A stretch of DNA of 64,000 nt from Dolomedes plantarius (lineage: Eukaryota; Arthropoda; Arachnida; Araneae; Dolomedidae): the NCBI GenBank assembly GCA_907164885.2, contig OU015492.1, forward strand, positions 201,291,738 to 201,355,737, given 5' to 3'. The position numbers and the translations under genes were made by a program. The notes under the pieces were generated by a model. It searched no databases. It had not been told where the DNA came from and saw only the letters and a program-made list of their open reading frames with translations. This document shows positions 23,643 to 36,562 of the stretch, one piece after another. The first letter of the stretch is position 1; every line of letters begins with the position of its first letter.

Positions 23643-25754
23643 CAGAAAGAGGAAGATAATTAGGGACTGCACTGCGAAGAGATGGATGTGCTGAATGGCA
23701 CTACTGATCACAAACAAAGATACGGCAAGTGCTTAATAATGAACCCTATATTGCCTCATTGAACGTTAAACATTTAACATAAACCTTGCCGAAGGAAGAT
23801 GTCCACTTTTAATACGGAAAGTTTTGAGAATTAATACTGTTACTAGATTATTTTTGCGTTTATTTCTGAATATTTTGCTTTTTGCTTCTGTGCTAACCTT
23901 AAGCGAAGCTTTGAGGTATGTAGGAGTCAATGGATGTGTATCTATTAAAAGGCGAGCCCTCTAATTTCGAAGTGTAGACACGAATTTTCAAAATGAAGCG
24001 CCTACTTTCAATATATATTATTAAAAAAGGTAAAGACGTGGTAATCAAGTACGCATGCATAATCTGGCCCATTAAAACTCACGACGCTATAAAAGTAAGT
24101 TTGAACTTCTAGAGTGTGTGAAATATAGTTTGATTTTCTTGGCTTTAGAGCGATGCTGTCAAATTTTGATGTACCAAGGTTTAATCGCCCCACGGCTTAA
24201 AGCGGATTCCAAATGATTGCAAACAACCGGTCCAGATGCGATACGTAAACTCGGTAATTCTTAAAAGGAATGAGTTTATAATAAATATAAAGGTCAACGT
24301 TAAGGTAACTGGGAATACCTACGAAAGGGATCATACTGCGATTAAACATTCGTTCGGAAATTATTATAAGTAAAACATGTGCTTTTAGCTATTTACTGTT
24401 ATTGAATCGAACAGTCGCAGCTAGAATCTGATGAAGGTTGGTCCTGAATATATATGCCTGAAGCATAGCTAGATTAAACCATCTGATATTCATAAATGCG
24501 AAAGGTGCGATTCCTAGAGGGTGACCAAAGAATTGTTAGATAGTGGAATGTAAGATAGAGAATTGGTAACAACTCAGCGAGCAATGTTAGCAGACAAAGT
24601 TAGCATATAAAGGTAATTCCTTCAAATAATGTCTAGTGGTGATCTCAAAAACAACAGTCTAATGTATTGTGGTCTTAGAAAGGGAAGAATGTTCGAAAAA
24701 AGGGATTACCCCCGAAAGATTAATACTCATAATACATTAGTAACTAGTACCTATTTGATAATCTGTTATAAGATTGGTAAGAAATATTTTACCGATCAGA
24801 ATTCTCTCTGTCTTACAATATTTTAATCTTAATGTTTTGGGGTAAAATATAAACCAGTCCAAAGCTACAAGACTATTACAGATTATTGACAGAATTACCC
24901 CAAGAATATAAAAGTATGAAGATTAAAAAGTGGTAACATTCTAGCGAAAAAGCACAACCTTCGTAGAAGAGCCTTGGATGAAGGTAATTTTTCCTTGTTA
25001 AAGTAGTGTATTCGAAGCATTTAGATTCTATGTAAGAATAGTTTCTTATAAACCTAAATGATAAATCACCTAATGTAGTTAGATATATCTGTACACCGTA
25101 TAATCTTTATTGTGCTAAAAGCCTCACAATACAACATGCCGGAAACATCATCATTAACAGATAGGAAAAACATATTTTACATTGTATAAATGAATTTTGA
25201 TAGGGCTTTTTTCAACAGTTTTTAAGTTGATCAAAATCATCTCACTAGTAACTTGATTAAGACAGACATAATCAAGAGTCTTTATAAAGCAGACAATATA
25301 TTGTAGACCGATTAATATGAAAAAATGCCATTTAACCATAAGTTTTATCTAAAATATCTCGCCCTTTGAAGAACTCTTCTTTAATAATACATAAAGGTAG
25401 ACTTCTGCTGGTTAGTACGCTTAAATTTTAGCAGTAAAACATCTTGCTATCATTCCTATACATGTTTGGTCAATCTACATTATTATTCTCGTTATTACCA
25501 ATTTTTAGAAATGTTCGCTTCTTTGTAGCGAACTCCTCGATGACATTTTTACAGTAAAGACTATCATTCCTCTAGACCGTAACGTGGTTTACACACACGA
25601 TAGGACGAACGTAGATACGCAAGATTTGTATATTTAAATATTTATAAACATAAACATGCTACAGACAATCATCGTTCCCCTTAATAGCTGTGAAAGTGAT
25701 GCATGGGATCATAAGACGACTGTCGTCACATTGACTCTAGATCTCCAGGCGAAC

Positions 25755-25783
25755 TGCGTGAAGTAAGAAACTCACTTCACGCA
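25755..25783. other. 10-bp perfect hairpin
   Basis: TGCGTGAAGT and ACTTCACGCA separated by 9 bases. Function unknown. Confidence 0.5.
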
Positions 25784-25883
25784 TTGATGCATGAATTGAA
25801 CGAACATTGATGCCAAAGAATGCAGGTTCAATGGTTTGAGTTCCAGGAGGGTTTTTCATTTTGCAGGTGTACATTTTGCACTC

Positions 25884-26023
25884 GGACCTGTTCATATAGA
25901 ATCCATCAGCGTCATCATTAAAGATACTTTTGGCACTGATTGGTTAAATAGGTCAATGAGTGGTATATGATTGGTTAAAAAAATTTACGCTGATACTGAT
26001 GGATTCTACATGTTTACAGGCCC
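25884..26023. mobile_element. Short palindromic MITE, GGGCCTG terminus
   Basis: The left end reads GGACCTGTTCATATAG then AATCCATCAG. The right end is the complement of GGGCCTGTAAACATGTAG then AATCCATCAG. The terminus resembles the palindromic MITE at 18305-18490 (GGGCCTGYTCACATAG), but the arms differ. It is 140 bp with an internal direct repeat of TGATTGGTTAAA. No clear target duplication. Confidence 0.65.
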
Positions 26024-26029
26024 GTACTG

Positions 26030-28110
26030 TTTCAAAGAATACAGACTTACGAAATTTGGGACGACCGCAGTCGTTGCTAATACAATTTTTAATTGGTCCC
26101 ATTTCTAATAAACTTTAATTCGTAAAAATGCACTATCAGAATGTTTAATAGTGTAGCTCTTAAAAAACTAGTACAACATATAGTAAAATTTTAGTAAACT
26201 TATAAAATTTAATAAGTTACTTCTTGCATTACTAAGAGAAATTAGTACTTAAGCATATACTTAAACTCGATTCTTATTAACAAAATTAAACAGTAACCTT
26301 TTTTATATAAATATAGCTCAAATTTCTAAACTAATGAACCGCAACCACTACATTTGGGTCGAAAACGCTATTATTTTACACCTTTATTTTTGTACTACAT
26401 TGCAATTACTTAATGTCATGTACATTAATTAATATTTATATTCACATGAAATTTCATGGCTAGCCGCATCGTCCAAAATTATCTTTTTTTCAGTTAAATG
26501 TTCGAAGTTACATCACAAACTGCTGTTATAAAATTTGTTACTAAACTGTTTGAGGAGATATTCAAAATTACGAGTGAAAAGTGATAATTTATAGCAGCAG
26601 TATGCATGATTATTTATATTCTTTCTACCTCGCCGAAAATTAAAACTAAAGTGTTAACTTCCGTAGATTAATACATAATTAGTTTCGTACGATTTATGTT
26701 TTCTAAACTGTTAATTGAAGATTTTAAAGCTCATTAGCAATCCTTTTGAAGTGTAAACTTGCACGATATCCTCCCACTGCCCGTTATCGCCACTTATTCA
26801 AAATTCATCTTTGCCATGCCATCAGGCCCAAAAGTAATCGGTTTAGTTCCTACGGCATAAACGTGATGTTGAACTTGAGTATCTGTTCTCGAGATAAATA
26901 CAGGATATGCTCTTCTCTCCTAATTAGAACGTTAAGTATAAACAGAAACAAGGGAGCTGTTCTGAAAGAGTAAGGGTGCACGTCGTAGATGTGTTTAAAT
27001 TTTAGAGGAAACGATCAGTCAGGCGTTAGGAAAAATTCGACAGATGGTACGGTATAATTTAACAAGGAAAATTTCACTACCCGTGCGAAATTTTTAAGGA
27101 GTCCACTTTTTTTGATAAAAAAGTTATTATGATGAATATGATGATTTGCTTAGTGAGCCATTAATCTTTACAGGTATGCAATTTAATATATTTAATAGAT
27201 GCTGTTGGCAAACACGATTTTTTAATGTTCATAGAACAGTCTTAGACGAAAATTTCCCAAACCGAAGATGAAAATTCTTATAAACAAGATAAATATTTTA
27301 ATGAAAAATCCGTGTAAAATAAAGAGTAAAGTGTATTTTGTTTAGACTATTAAAAGGGAGTTTGTTAATAACTGATTTACGTATTTCAATTCTTCAGATT
27401 TTTAATTTTTAAAGGTCAATTTAACCCTTAGAGCACTGAACTGCCGAAAGAAGCTTCATTTACTGATTTTTAAGCTCTACGGTCAACAGAACAAAGCTGT
27501 TTAAAACCAGCTAACAAGGTAATGAATTATTCTCAACTGAAATAAAAGGAGAGCAAATTATGTTTATTATGCTAATGTTATCTGTTGTTTCCAATGTTTA
27601 GACTGCATTTTCTTGTATTTTGAATACATGTTATATTCAAATGAAGTGAAGGTTTTCATTTAAACAATTTCCATAATTAAACTTTTTTCTCCAGTTCCTA
27701 GGAGAGTTATTGTTATTATACATGTTTTGATGTCAATATTTATTAAATAAATATTCATTTATTTAGATATGTAGTAATATTTTGTTCAATTCAATTATGT
27801 GAACTCAAACAAAAGTTATATAGAATAATTTATGATTTTCAAGGTTTGTAAAGGATGGTTTATGTCTCTAATCCGTAGTAGACCAAGAAAAATTTATTCA
27901 ACGAAAAGTTGATTTTCACGAGTTTATGCAACAGTCATTACAATATCTCAATGCGAGCTCTCCTTCGTCACCAGAGCACAGTCTGTGATTAGTAAAATCA
28001 TTAAAGGAATAATTTAAACAATCCTCTCCTAGATTTTCCCCTTTTTTTAATTGCAATGCATCTTTTAACAAAAATTGTAGCTCTTCTAGAGATATTTGCA
28101 GTCGATACGA
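26030..28110. other. AT-rich stretch, nothing recognised
   Basis: Only short chance frames. No repeat ends or RNA genes seen. Confidence 0.4.
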
Positions 28111-28113
28111 ATA

Positions 28114-28299
28114 CAGTCGATTCCGATTAATCGGACCACATCGGGACACGATCATTTTGGTCCAAATAACCGGCTGGTGAGATTACACGGACATGTCCTA
28201 TTAGACTTAAGCAATAGGATTTGTTTCCGTTCTTTAGGATTTGGTCCGAATAAACGGTTGGTCCGATTAAGCGGTGGTTCGATTAACCGGATTCGGCTG
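28114..28299. mobile_element. Short pogo/Tigger-like MITE
   Basis: The left end CAGTCGATTCCGATTAATCG pairs with the complement of the right end (CAGCCGAATCCGGTTAATCG). TA flanks both sides (28112-28113 and 28300-28301). Multiple internal GATTAAnCGG motifs. No coding capacity. Confidence 0.82.
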
Positions 28300-28564
28300 T
28301 ATATCGTTTTGATGCTCAACGGATTAGGAATTGAGCATGCATTGAACATTCTTAAGGGTAAGGTGAACCTTTGAGCAAACCTTTTTATTGTAACATTGTG
28401 TTATTGTCAAAAATATATCTATTTCTGTAGGTTAATAGTACCAAAATGGTTTTTTTTTCAAGTACAAAATAATTTATGAAGCTTCTACAAAGTAATTTAT
28501 AAAGGGTAAGAGTATTAATAAACTTTAAATATTTTTTTCTCAAAACAAATTTTTCGAGGTTTTT

Positions 28565-28885
28565 AGATTTTAACATAGGATTACGTTTCTCCATAACGGT
28601 CCTGCGGAAAACAAAATTTCAAATGTCCTGTGTCATGAGTTGTAATTTTGGCAGCGTGCCAAACCCAGTATATATCACTTGGGCAAGCAGTAAACGGTTA
28701 AACAGAAAAGTGTCAAAATGCGTCAAAATTTTGACATACATGTATATACATACGTACATATATATAGATGCATATATATATATATAACACATACATACAT
28801 ATATACATACAAAAGAGGTAAGCAACAATAAGTAATCCTACGTTAATAACCCCCCGGAAGTTCCGTTACGAAGAGACTACCTGAA
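28565..28885. mobile_element. TIR element R3, copy without nested insert
   Basis: The left arm, with TCTCCATAACGGTCCTGCGG, and the right arm (complement TCTTCGTAACGGAACTTCCG) are inverted. The interior contains GCAGCGTGCCAAACCCAGT, then CGTCAAAATTTTGACATACA, then mixed TA/CATA microsatellite, then GGTAAGCAACAATAAGTAAT. The same outer parts flank the Helitron-like insert at 57660-58835. Confidence 0.72.
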
Positions 28886-28889
28886 ATAT

Positions 28890-29275
28890 ATATATATATA
28901 TATTTTATTTTTTTTTTAGTGCTTAATGCGACTGAATTTTTATTCAAAACTCGCGAAATTGATGTGGAAGAATCCTGATACTGTTTACAAAGAAACTGGG
29001 TATTCACTTTACAATTCGACTTCATTAAGGTAATTAAATTTGATTTAAATCTTAATAAAAGGCAAAATTTTGATGAAAAGCGGAATGGAATTAAGAAAAA
29101 AACCCTCAAATGTACTATTGATACGATTAAATAACTGATACCCAGATTTGTTTGTTATACAGTTTAAAGTGATTAAAATGCAAATTCAAGGAAATGTCTC
29201 AAATTAAGTTGCAAGGAGCATTTTAAAATTTTATTTATAAATTTCAAATTTTTAAAAAAGCTCAAAAGTATAATA
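28890..29275. other. AT-rich stretch, nothing recognised
   Basis: Short stop-dense frames only. Confidence 0.35.
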
Positions 29276-29278
29276 AGA

Positions 29279-29758
29279 CTAGCGGCCCGTCCCGACTTTG
29301 TCCTGGTTGAACAAAATATTATACCAATAAATTTCCAGTTGATAGCCAATAAATTGTAAATCTTTTTTTACCTTAATAATAACCTAAATAATACCTTAAA
29401 TTAATTTTATGTTAGTTAATAATTAAAATAATTTTTTTAAAAGAAAAAGGCGTGCCAGAGAACGCCTAGGTTCGAAGCGCTAGCGTCAGAACAGAAGCCT
29501 ACCGTGATAGCACCACGATAAGGATCGTTGAAATCTTCGGAACAAAAAGCGGTAGAAGACAGTAGCGGAAACAATGGAGATTGTTAGGATTAAGGCCCTA
29601 ACTTAATTTCTACTCATCAGATATACATAATATATAGCCTATGTCCATCTGGAATACTGTACCTTTCAAACAGTGAAAGAATTTTTCAAATAGGTACAGT
29701 GGTTCTGAAGATTACCCTCCACGTACAAAATCGCTCTCTCTTTATATATAAGTATAGA
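29279..29758 (-). mobile_element. Non-autonomous Helitron
   Basis: On the minus strand the 5' end is TCTATACTTATATATAAAG. The 3' end is GTCGGGACGGGCCGCTAG, matching the Helitron rule of a 5' TC and 3' CTRR. The element lies between host A (29759, complement) and T (29278, complement), the expected AT target. A degenerate stem (CCAGGAC / GTCGGG) precedes the CTAG, in the place of the Helitron 3' hairpin. It is 480 bp with no Rep/helicase gene. No terminal inverted repeats or target duplication. Confidence 0.68.
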
Positions 29759-29759
29759 T

Positions 29760-30510
29760 TAGAAATTTCTTTTAACGTATTATATATATTTTTAGTGAAA
29801 TGCATATATGTAAATAATTTCGTACTTTTATGAGGAAAAGCAAAAAAAATTTTTTTTTAACGTCCACAGTTCGCTCAATCACCGCTTTTTTATTTGATAT
29901 GTTTTTCAATCTACCCATTTTTCTTAAGTTCAAATACAGATTAGACAAACTAAGCAACTAAACAAAATCTACACATATTTCAAAACACTGTGTACATTTT
30001 TTAGATGATAAAGTCCCTTACAAAGCATTAAAATATTTAATATCACACTTAAATTTGCATTTCTGAATCATTTCTTCATTTGAGAAAATTGTTTAATCAA
30101 TAGGAAGTAAAATCCTTCGATAAGCATTCGAAAGGAGTATCTCATTGTAACACGTCCATTCTTTATCTGTCTTTTCCGATATTTTTTTCCTACCCAAATA
30201 CACCTGGCAAATTGTACCTTTTGACATATGACTGAAGTGACAAGTTGAATTATCCTCTCACATGATTGAACTTTGCCCCATCTCTGAGTGATTGATGTGA
30301 TCTGTAACTGGCGTTAGAAAGATTATTGTATCTGAATATTTTAAAAGAACGGATTTCTATGTGATATATCTTAGAAATACAAATATTTATAGTTGGGCAA
30401 AGTACAGGCTTGGGATGACACCTTTATATACCAACAAAGATTACTCGATTTAGTTTTAAACTAAGGAAATTTAGAGGTTTTTGGTTAGATCATTTTCACT
30501 TTATAACAAT
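29760..30510. other. AT-rich stretch, nothing recognised
   Basis: No gene or repeat end seen. Confidence 0.35.
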
Positions 30511-30519
30511 CAAGATATG

Positions 30520-31000
30520 TGTTAACCTTTAAAGTCGGGATCCTACCGACTACGCCAATGTTAACCTTTAAGGTCGTGATCCGACAAATCATTATCTTGT
30601 AGAAGTAATCATAACTGTAGCACCAACTCTTATTTACATCTGGTTTATTGACACATTAAAATCTTGGTTAAATAAATCATTTACAAAGGTTCGTTTCGAC
30701 GAACGTAAAATCCACTCATGAGATTGGGGCTCATTATTCAAAGTCCGTACGAGACCCTCTCTCCGTACGCGCGTTGACCTTTCAATAGTCCAAATCTATT
30801 CTCCCCTCCATTCGCAACACCGTCTTTATTTATGCATTCTTCTCAGCGCCTTCTCGAACCATCTATGACGAATTTTCTTTCCTGCCGACTTTTCCAAGGG
30901 AAAAGCGCGCCGCTAATGGTTTTCACAAATCATTCTAAATGATTCGCGTACTTTTACCTATTGTCGCACCTCTCCAAAGGTGTATATCGTTCGACACCTG
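30520..31000 (-). mobile_element. Probable decayed LTR with primer-binding-site remnant
   Basis: GC-richer segment. On the minus strand it contains CATAAATAAAG (TATA-like), later AATAAA signals, and an end reading CCTTAAAGGTTAACA. This is followed at once by TTGGCGTAGTCGGTAGGATC, which resembles the tRNA-complementary PBS and leader start of Gypsy-type elements. Immediately after comes a second CTTTAAAGGTTAACA, as if the interior had been lost between two LTR ends. The 5' limit (near 31000) and target duplication are not resolved. Confidence 0.45.
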
Positions 31001-31004
31001 TTTG

Positions 31005-31910
31005 CGTTCCTTTTGGGCTCATTGAAGACGCTATTACTCACGTTCATCAATTCCACTTAAGAATGGGAGGCGAGAGTCTGACAATATGTTTCCAGTGTAC
31101 TGAGCTCCCTGAAGTGGTATAATCTCTGCATGTGTGCTGTTCTACACTTTTTTTTCCATATTCAAGTACCCTAAATTTTGTACCGCAATTTGTGAAAGAT
31201 GGTAATTTTTTCTGTTTGGGGGGGGGCCAGATGACTCCCTTTTGCCAGTTACCAGTGAACATTTAGTGAAATTCCGCATTTAGAATTGTTTTCCTTACAG
31301 CATTCTTGTCACTTATGTCATACTAAAAAATCCATAACAAGGCGGAACATAGGTTAAATTGCTATTGAATACGATGGAGAAGCATATCTTTGCACATGTG
31401 ATCCCCTCCCACGTGTACGTGATTTTTGCAATTTTTTAATCAAACAGCATTTAATTAACATGTATGGGAGAAATATATAATGGGGTACAAATTCCAAATT
31501 ATTAAAATGTTCAATTGGATAAATTATTATACATCGGAAAAAATCTGTTTATTAACTCTTGTAAGGTTCAGGTATAATTGTCTGGCGTATTAATAATGCA
31601 CGAGTAAGTGAAATCCGTTAAAAAATTTTAAAATTAACATATATATTGTAACGTTCTTAAGTTAATGAACCATACTAGAGGAACTAAAAGTATGTACAGT
31701 ATTCACAACACAAAAATTTACTTTATACAGGAGCTTCTTAAAGTGGCAAATAGAAAGAAAACTCTCTTCTCAGACGGTGAGGTCACACTTTCGTTTGAAC
31801 TTCCCCTTAATGTACCCAGTAAAGCTTGATCCTTCCGGGGTGTATTTGGCTTGATTAAGGGGACAAGGGACCTTCCCCCTTGAATTTTTTTTTATTTTAA
31901 ATTTTAAACA
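31005..31910. other. Non-coding stretch, nothing recognised
   Basis: A 71-codon minus-strand open frame (31047-31262) has no recognisable motif. A poly-G run lies near 31219-31227. Confidence 0.35.
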
Positions 31911-31914
31911 CTGT

Positions 31915-32490
31915 ATACAGCATGAGAGCAATTAACTTTTCCACTACATTCAAGACCATTAGAATTCAAAATGAGGATTTTGGGGAAGAATAATGCCTGT
32001 TTTTCAAAATATTTTTCAAAAATTCTAACGTTTTTCAAAATGCTCCATGCGCTGTCCATGTCATTTTAAAAAACTTCAATTTTTAAATAAAAGTGTACCA
32101 TATATATATATATATAAACGAAATTGTGCACCGAATTTTCTTTGTACGAATTTAAGGTCTTAATAACTTTTTTTTTTTTTTATTCCGCTTGTTATATTTT
32201 TATGTTTTGCATGTTTTTACTTTATTTATGGTCAATAAATTAGAAAAATATTTGTCGTTTCAAAGGACTATGCATAGTTTTATGACAAACACTTTAATAA
32301 ATAATACCGAGAAATTTGGAAGAAATCAGAAAAACATGAATGCGCTTGAAGCATTTTGAAAAATGCTAGCATTTTTGACGGATTTTTTGAAAATCAAGTC
32401 TTAAACTACCATTAAATATTAATTTTGGAATTCTAAGTGACTTCAGTGTAGTAAAAAAGAATAGTTATTATATTTATGTGGCATATAGAG
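31915..32490. repeat. Large imperfect fold-back
   Basis: The arm at 31915-32060 reappears inverted at 32335-32490. Aligned landmarks are GCGC..GAAGCATTTTGAAAAA with its complement, TTTTGGAATTCTAAG against TTTTGAATTCTAATG, and TGTAGTAAAAAAG against TGTAGTGGAAAAG. The spacer of about 270 bp holds a (TA)n tract at 32100-32117. It may be the body of a fold-back element. Confidence 0.6.
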
Positions 32491-32871
32491 TAAAATAATG
32501 AAATCATGTGATCGGCATTTAATAAATTAAATTCTAAAAATTAATCTTAAAAAATTCACCAAAAATCAGAAAATCGAGGTAAAGATTCGAAAAAGATTTC
32601 ATTTTAAAGGAACTTTTAGGATCTTTCTCGTGATATAAATTTTTTAACCCTGAAATTATTATTTTAAATGCAAACTTAAAAAAAGTTTAAAAAAAACAGC
32701 TTAAAAATTTAATTTAAAAAAATCTAAGAATTTTTCAAAAATATTTCTTAGTGCACCCCTACACCATAAGAAGAATCACCATGCAAAATTTCAGTCTTTT
32801 AGGTCCAGCGGTTTGGTCTGTGCGTTGTATGTCTTTGATTCAGTTACGGAACTGTTTTATATATATATAGA
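32485..32871 (-). mobile_element. Helitron-like repeat R1, 5' fragment
   Basis: On the minus strand it starts TCTATATATATATAAAAC then AGTTCCGTAACTGA, continues ACAACGCACAGACCAAACCG then CTGGACCTAAAAGACTG, and matches 50457-51115 and the insert at 57934-58711 for about 390 bp. A host A precedes the TC. The 3' part is replaced by the fold-back sequence. Confidence 0.6.
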
Positions 32872-32879
32872 TTACATCC

Positions 32880-35800
32880 CTTGTCCTTGTATATCCGACA
32901 ATCATGTGCTCTCTTATGGCAGGGTTTCGTTAAACGTTCCGGCTCGAAAATCCCATATGTTCCTTTTGACATCTAGTTCATAACTCCTTGTGAATAATGA
33001 ACTTTGATATTTAATTTTGGGGAGTCGAATCTGGATAGCTTTTGTTCTGTACATTTCTCACCTAGATTTTTCCTGCTAAGCAGAGACTTCCTATAGTAAA
33101 AAGTGCACACTTTCATGTTTCTCTGTTCCCAGTAACCAACTTTATTCCTCTGTTTACCACAGTCCTTACTCCTGACTGGTCAGTATTATCCAAACTCTTC
33201 CCTCCCCCTCTATTCATTAAGTTACGGTAGGACCTCCCCTCTCTAGGTTCAAAACGTAGTGCACTGATAAGGAATCTCGATTTCTAACAATTTTCTTAGA
33301 TTCAAAATAAAAATTTCAGTTCATTATCTGTTGACTTCTCTCCCTTTTAGGATCTCTTCACAAAAAATCTTGAATTCAGACCTCCCAGGTGCTTTAGCTG
33401 TGACGTATCTCTCCTTTTTTGTGTAATGTTATGTATTCCGAGCTCTCCAGATTTACAGTTTCAGTTCTACACTTTTGAAATCTAGCCTCAAAGTCAGTAA
33501 TGTGTCTCTTCTATTTTCACCACAAAAGGAAAGGATCGACAGTTCATGTAAATGGAGATAACTTTCCCCTACTTAGATGTTTTGACACAACTTAGAAGCA
33601 ACTTCTGTTCCCGTAACTAATATTCCCGGCTCAAATGTTTTCTTTCTGATGTGATTAACGTCATTATTCATTTCCACAAAGTATCCAAATTACATTTTTT
33701 CCGCATATATCATCCGTATCAGTTTTGAAGGACATTATTTCGCAGTCACTTGTTGACTGACTTTCACTACTTGTGAAAGCAAATGAATTCCCTTCACACA
33801 TAGTTTGCAAACTTTACAACAGATAAATTTCTGGACGAGAACTACCCTCAATAACGCCAGGCGTAGCATAACAGTAATAATAAGAAATATCGCCGCCGTC
33901 CACACCCGAAGGTTGTACGGCCCTTCAATAATAAAACTAATCATCCCGACGGCAATCCAGCCCGAAGTTTTTCCTTTTACAATTCATTTACGTGTATTTT
34001 TTTTCTTTTCAATCTGAGGGGCTATTCACCATCCCCTTGTAGGGGGAAGTGTATATTCATAAGTTCCTGCATAATATTCTTGATATACCTTCTACAATAA
34101 TAATTCGTAAATAATATACTAGGGGGCTCAGTCTACAGTAATAATAATCTGAGTCTAGGTTTTGGTCTTTGTTTTCATCCACAACAACATAAGGCTGTTA
34201 TTTATGCCCGCTTTATGATCTGGCTTTAGATTCTCAAATAAAATCTCAAATATGACGTTCTACCATTTTCTACACCACTGTGATTCAGATTCCTTGTAAG
34301 ATCAATCTCGGTTTCCTCTATTTCCCATTTTGCACTATAAAAAAAACCCCATTCATTTCAAATGATTCTGCAAACGGATTTTGGCTCTATACATACATTA
34401 AGCTGTCTCAACAGTGTTTTTTCTTTCCCATTTGAGACTATCGCTTCAATAATTCACGTCTTAATTCAATTTTTTGCTTCAACCACTCGAGTTCTGAATC
34501 TCTTTCAACTATTTCTCTTCTAATATTTTCCTACCCTTTCCAGTAAACGGAATCTCATGCAATGCAAATTTCTCGCCACATTCTTTTTCGTTGAAAATAA
34601 TGTGCGACAACTGTTCTACTGGAATCTTAGAAATGACATCAATCACTGGAAAGTGTATTCTTTACTATATCACTTAAACTGTTAAATTAAGACAAAAAAG
34701 GCCACATTTACCGAAAAAAATATATTTCCCTTCATGCCTCCGGCTCATTCATGTGCGACAGCAGCAGCAAAACTCTCAGAATTACGCAACGAAATTGTTC
34801 CTCAGTACTATATTCTCCAGACTGGCTCACTCGGACAGCAGCTTGTTGCAAAACACGAAGAAAAGATAATATGCAGGACCGAAATTTGCATAAAATCTCA
34901 AAGTAATTAACGAAACAAAGGTTGATTTTGCAAAGTTGGAAAGCCTTACATTATGGAGAGGATAAATTTAAAGCTTGAAAACGATTCAACCAAATGTATC
35001 GACCTTAAGGGTGATAGTGTAGAAAAATAAATTGCGTAAAAAACTTGTTGGAAAAAGTCATGCTTATTATTATTGCACAGACTTGTGAAACGTACCTCGT
35101 AATTTCAATCCTCATTCTTTTCGCTTGTTATCTTATTCCCAAAACTTATATTTTATATTATGTCCTAAATAGCTCTCTAGCCTTTCTAACAACTTCTCAT
35201 AGCTCTCTAGGAATAATTTCTCATCAAATTCCGTTCCTTGAAGAACCCATATATTAACTTTTCAACACCAAGTTCGGGCGAATCTTCTAACCCTCTGACA
35301 CGGAATGTGTTTCTAATTCAAGACTCAAGAAAATAATTTACTCAAGTTTCCTTTTATCATGTTTTAATTGTGTGATTAAATCACATTACATGAAAGACAG
35401 TCGTAAGACACTACACATAATACAAATGTAAGGACAACGAAAAGCAAATTTAAGCAATAAACAAACGCATCTTATATGCAGATAGTTAGACTGAAAAATT
35501 AACAATATAACATCTGTAGTAACATGCGGCTTTAGTTAGATTCTGTGCCTGATACTAAGGTATAGAAAGAGTTGGCGAACAATAGAGGTCACACAGGAGC
35601 GTTTGTACCCTTAGGACATAAGAGGAGAAAGTGCTTCCAAGAAAAGCGATTCAACGACATCGAGGTGGGTTTCCTAGCCAGAATTTGCAGGGAGACAGGT
35701 ACACCCCTGACGATTGTTGAAGCCGAGGCAAAATATTAGTTGTTGAAATTTGGGAAAGCCAGAAGTAACACGCTCGGCGAGATCGGGGAAAGACGTGGCA

Positions 35801-36330
35801 ATAGCTTTCCGTGAAAATTCTCAACGAGACAGAAATACTCTCAGGGAGTAGGCTTTGTTGTCAACGTTTCATGTCTGTATTAATATTATTTTTGATTAGT
35901 GTGTTTCTGTCGTATGTCAAGTTAAGTAAACATCTTTCGCATGATCTGAGTCCTCATTTGAGTGAAAGAACATTAACGACTACTCGACAGCATGATTGCA
36001 CTAAAAGATCGCAACAGTTTTTGTTACAGTTACAGCTTTGCGCCAACTAACATTTCTTACAACCTACCAAGGCTTTATCAAAAAGTTTAATTAAATTCTC
36101 ATTCCTTGAATTACAAGGTAACTAAACACTAAAATCCATTTTCCTTGAGTTTCATAAAGCGCGAAATATACTTGATAAATTTGAATGAGTTTTAAGGTAC
36201 AATGAAGTCTGAAAAATGAACTTGGGATACTATGAACCATTTCTTAAACAAATGAATTTGTCTAGAGAGAAAGGTTTGAGCTAACGTTAGACAGAAACAT
36301 TTAACACATAGATATATGTCACCCATTATA
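32880..36330. other. Long stretch without recognisable genes
   Basis: Pyrimidine-biased on the plus strand between about 32900 and 34700. Open frames of about 70 codons at 33735-34017 and 35045-35257 have no motif. No repeat boundaries were identified. Confidence 0.35.
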
Positions 36331-36410
36331 CACTCATGGACAAAAAAATTAGCGCACCAAGAAAAAATTGCGGGATCGTAACGAAACTTGCAATGAAGGT
36401 ACATGTCGGG

Positions 36411-36428
36411 GAGATATGCAAATGATTA
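36411..36428 (+). promoter_or_regulatory. Octamer-containing subterminal block of A2
   Basis: Identical to the 18-bp blocks in A1 and B. It lies about 80 bases from the left end. Confidence 0.5.
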
Positions 36429-36494
36429 GAAATGCAGCGTGATTGCGCATTACGTATAGCCGGTAGAGGGCGTTGAACATCGTACTCTGTGGAG

Positions 36495-36501
36495 TATAAA
36501 A
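36495..36501 (+). promoter_or_regulatory. TATA-like box of element A2
   Basis: TATAAAA lies 62 bases upstream of the transposase ATG at 36563, as in A1. Confidence 0.45.
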
Positions 36502-36562
36502 CAGGTAACCAAAGCTTGTTTGAGTGTGCTGAATCATTTACAAAGGAAGAGCTGAGATAGAC

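Larger units (their letters stand above)
22355..25880. other. Mostly unrecognised AT-rich stretch
   Basis: Holds the 125-codon minus-strand open frame at 22773-23150, a CA/TA microsatellite at 23563-23642 and a 10-bp hairpin at 25755-25783. No other structure was seen. Confidence 0.4.

Noticed and set aside
28096..28374. Open frames of 65-92 codons on both strands
   Set aside because: Generated by the GATTAA-CGG repeats of the short Tigger-like MITE.
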